Part shown: positions 13,911 to 16,959 of the stretch, in pieces
Layout: every line of letters starts with the position of its first letter
Position numbering within the stretch: position 1 is the first letter of the stretch
DNA from: an uncultured Ilumatobacter sp.
GTDB lineage: Bacteria > Actinomycetota > Acidimicrobiia > Acidimicrobiales > Ilumatobacteraceae
Direction: 5' to 3'
DNA: 16,959 nt
NCBI GenBank assembly: GCA_938091165.1
Contig: CALKNK010000049.1
Coordinates: forward strand, 1 to 16,959
Made by a program: the position numbers and the translations under genes
The notes under the pieces: generated by a model
Seen by the model: the letters and a program-made list of their open reading frames with translations, nothing else
The model's database searches: none
Told to the model about the DNA's origin: nothing

Positions 13911-14348
13911 GTGAATGTGCAATCCATCCTGGCCACCAAGGGCAATGCTGTTGCCACGATCAAGGCCACTTCGACACTGAGCGAGGCTGTGGCCGCTCTG
14001 CGCGATCACGGCGTCGGCGCGCTGGTGGTCAGCGCTGATGGGAACACCATCGAGGGCGTTCTCTCAGAGCGCGACGTCGTACGCTTGATTGCTAGCCATG
14101 GCGACGACACAATGAATTTGACTGTCGGCGTGGCGATGTCAAGCAATGTCATCACGTGTGCGCCTGCGGACTCGATCGACACCTTGATGGAGATGATGAC
14201 CGAGCGGCGCATTAGGCACCTTCCTGTGCTTGCTGCCGGCGGCGTGATCGCAGGCATCATCAGCATTGGTGACGTGGTTAAGTGCCGGCTCGTCGAACTG
14301 GAGAATGAGAACAGCCAGCTGCACGATTACATCGGCGGCCGAATCTAA
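13911..14348 (+). CDS. CBS-pair domain protein of unknown role
   Basis: The 145-residue product consists of two CBS domains and little else. CBS1 spans about residues 7-63, with GALVVSADG and GVLSERDVV (49-57). CBS2 spans about 74-128, with RHLPVLAAGG and GIISIGDVV (115-123). A short helical tail follows (VELENENSQLHDYIGG). CBS pairs usually bind adenine nucleotides and act as energy or ligand sensors. There is no attached enzyme, transporter or signal peptide, so the partner is unknown. The size resembles stand-alone proteins such as mycobacterial Hrp1. GTG 13911 is chosen because AGAGGGG lies about 8 nt upstream. TTG 13845, in the same frame with AGGAGG 5 nt upstream, would add 22 residues. 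It sits between the rpsG terminator and fusA, where most bacteria have no gene. Confidence 0.85.
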   Translation: MNVQSILATKGNAVATIKATSTLSEAVAALRDHGVGALVVSADGNTIEGVLSERDVVRLIASHGDDTMNLTVGVAMSSNVITCAPADSIDTLMEMMTERRIRHLPVLAAGGVIAGIISIGDVVKCRLVELENENSQLHDYIGGRI

Positions 14349-14421
14349 GATTACGAACTGGATGAACTACTTTTCATTGTTTGGTCACCAGAAGACGGCT
14401 GGTCTTGGCTTGCCACCATCC

Positions 14422-14440
14422 TGACGAGTCGGCTTCGTCA
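14422..14440 (+). terminator. Possible weak terminator after the CBS gene
   Basis: TGACGAG (14422-14428) pairs with TTCGTCA (14434-14440), 7 bp including a closing G-U, loop TCGGC. The following bases are TTGTGAGTT. It starts 74 nt after the CBS stop. Supportive but not strong. Confidence 0.4.
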
Positions 14441-14508
14441 TTGTGAGTTGGCTGCAAACTGTTGCGACCCGGCGTTGCAGTGGGATTCTCGCCGGTAGGA
14501 TTGGAGGC

Positions 14509-14528
14509 CTTGTGCACGCTTGCACAAG
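14509..14528 (+). repeat. Perfect 8-bp inverted repeat in the fusA upstream region
   Basis: CTTGTGCA (14509-14516), the spacer CGCT and TGCACAAG (14521-14528) form a perfect dyad about 80 nt before the fusA start. A possible -10 box TAGGAT (14496-14501) lies just upstream, with only a poor -35 near 14473-14480, so the dyad would lie at about +1 to +20 of such a transcript. It may be a repressor site or the first hairpin of the fusA mRNA. Confidence 0.5.
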
Positions 14529-14608
14529 AATGAGTCCCCCCAAAGACGCAGCCCGAAACACCGGCTCGCTGCGTGATGACGCCCTTTGAGATGGAAGTGA
14601 AGTAGAAG

Positions 14609-16711
<2,103 letters not shown>

Positions 16712-16776
16712 ATTATTCATACGTGACCGACAAGTCATAGCGCACCGGCTGCCTGGGCCGATAGTGCTCACGTTCT

Positions 16777-16806
16777 TTGACAACCCACGATTACCGAGAC
16801 TAAGAG
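16777..16806 (+). promoter_or_regulatory. Possible promoter before the second tuf
   Basis: A perfect TTGACA (16777-16782) stands 18 bp upstream of TAAGAG (16801-16806). The -10 match is poor, and a start near 16813 would leave almost no leader before ATG 16820. It is noted because tuf genes often have an extra promoter, but chance is quite possible. Confidence 0.25.
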
Positions 16807-16819
16807 AAGAGATATTGCA

Positions 16820-16959
16820 ATGAGCAAGGAAAAGTTCGAGCGGAATAAGCCGCACGTGAATATTGGCACCATGGGTCATATTGACCATGGGAAGACGACG
16901 TTGACTGCTGCTATCTCAAAGACGCTGTCGGAGCGTGGGATGGCTGACTTCACTGACTT
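16820..16959 (+). CDS. tuf: Elongation factor Tu, N-terminal fragment (gene runs off the right edge)
   Basis: ATG 16820 opens a frame reading MSKEKFERNKPHVNIGTMGH, then IDHGKTTLTAAI, the P-loop of EF-Tu (GHxDHGKT). About 46 residues are visible before the window ends. EF-Tu delivers aminoacyl-tRNA to the ribosome. AGAGAAGAGA lies 6-15 nt upstream as a loose ribosome-binding site. The gene follows fusA by 108 nt, the usual tufA position. Codon choice (ATT, GGT, GGG, TTG, ACG) differs from fusA but matches the tuf fragment at the left edge. The visible parts of the two copies do not overlap, so they cannot be compared base by base. The family call is certain. Confidence 0.97.
   Translation, partial: MSKEKFERNKPHVNIGTMGHIDHGKTTLTAAISKTLSERGMADFTD

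Overview
This window is an essential housekeeping locus: the joined rif (secE to rpoC) and str (rpsL to tuf) clusters of a bacterium, all on the + strand. Gene order is 3' end of tuf, rpmG, tRNA-Trp(CCA), secE, nusG, rplK, rplA, rplJ, rplL, rpoB, rpoC, rpsL, rpsG, a CBS-pair gene, fusA, and the 5' end of a second tuf. The organism looks like an actinobacterium. RpoC carries the N-terminal helical insertion and the sequence wording familiar from actinobacterial beta' subunits, NusG has a long acidic N-terminal extension, SecE has a basic N-terminal tail, and the rif and str clusters are adjacent. The SecE tail and the L11/RpoB wording suggest the Acidimicrobiia rather than the mycobacteria or streptomycetes, but that class assignment is inference from memory and not proven here.

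Layout. Positions 1-143 are the end of one EF-Tu gene, closed by a strong stem-loop (153-199). Positions 248-2485 hold rpmG, tRNA-Trp, secE, nusG and rplK. Positions 2602-4513 hold rplA, then a 234-nt gap containing an L10-type autoregulatory leader, then rplJ and rplL, closed by a terminator at 4563-4608. A 420-nt non-coding stretch (4514-4936) carries two good promoter candidates and a small dyad in front of rpoB. rpoB and rpoC are separated by a 113-nt gap with a perfect 14-bp hairpin. rpoC ends in a terminator (12653-12697), followed by a promoter candidate for rpsL-rpsG. A 20-bp perfect terminator closes rpsG. A CBS-domain gene then interrupts the usual rpsG-fusA junction, followed by fusA and the start of a second tuf.

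How the genes work together. rpoB/rpoC encode the RNA polymerase core, NusG couples polymerase to ribosome or Rho, SecE belongs to the membrane translocon, and L33, L11, L1, L10, L7/L12, S12 and S7 are ribosomal proteins. L11, L10 and L12 form the GTPase-associated stalk that EF-G and EF-Tu act on. The CBS-pair protein is the only gene outside this core set.

I did not find an exotic or new system. The second-look items are: a pair of tuf genes bracketing the whole locus; a 149-residue stretch of NusG with no basic residue and an internal repeat; the intercistronic rpoB-rpoC hairpin; the CBS gene splitting the str operon behind a strong terminator; an 8-bp dyad before fusA; and several ribosomal/RNA-polymerase residues that differ at known antibiotic-target positions (S12 Arg88, L11 Thr27, RpoB Val429).
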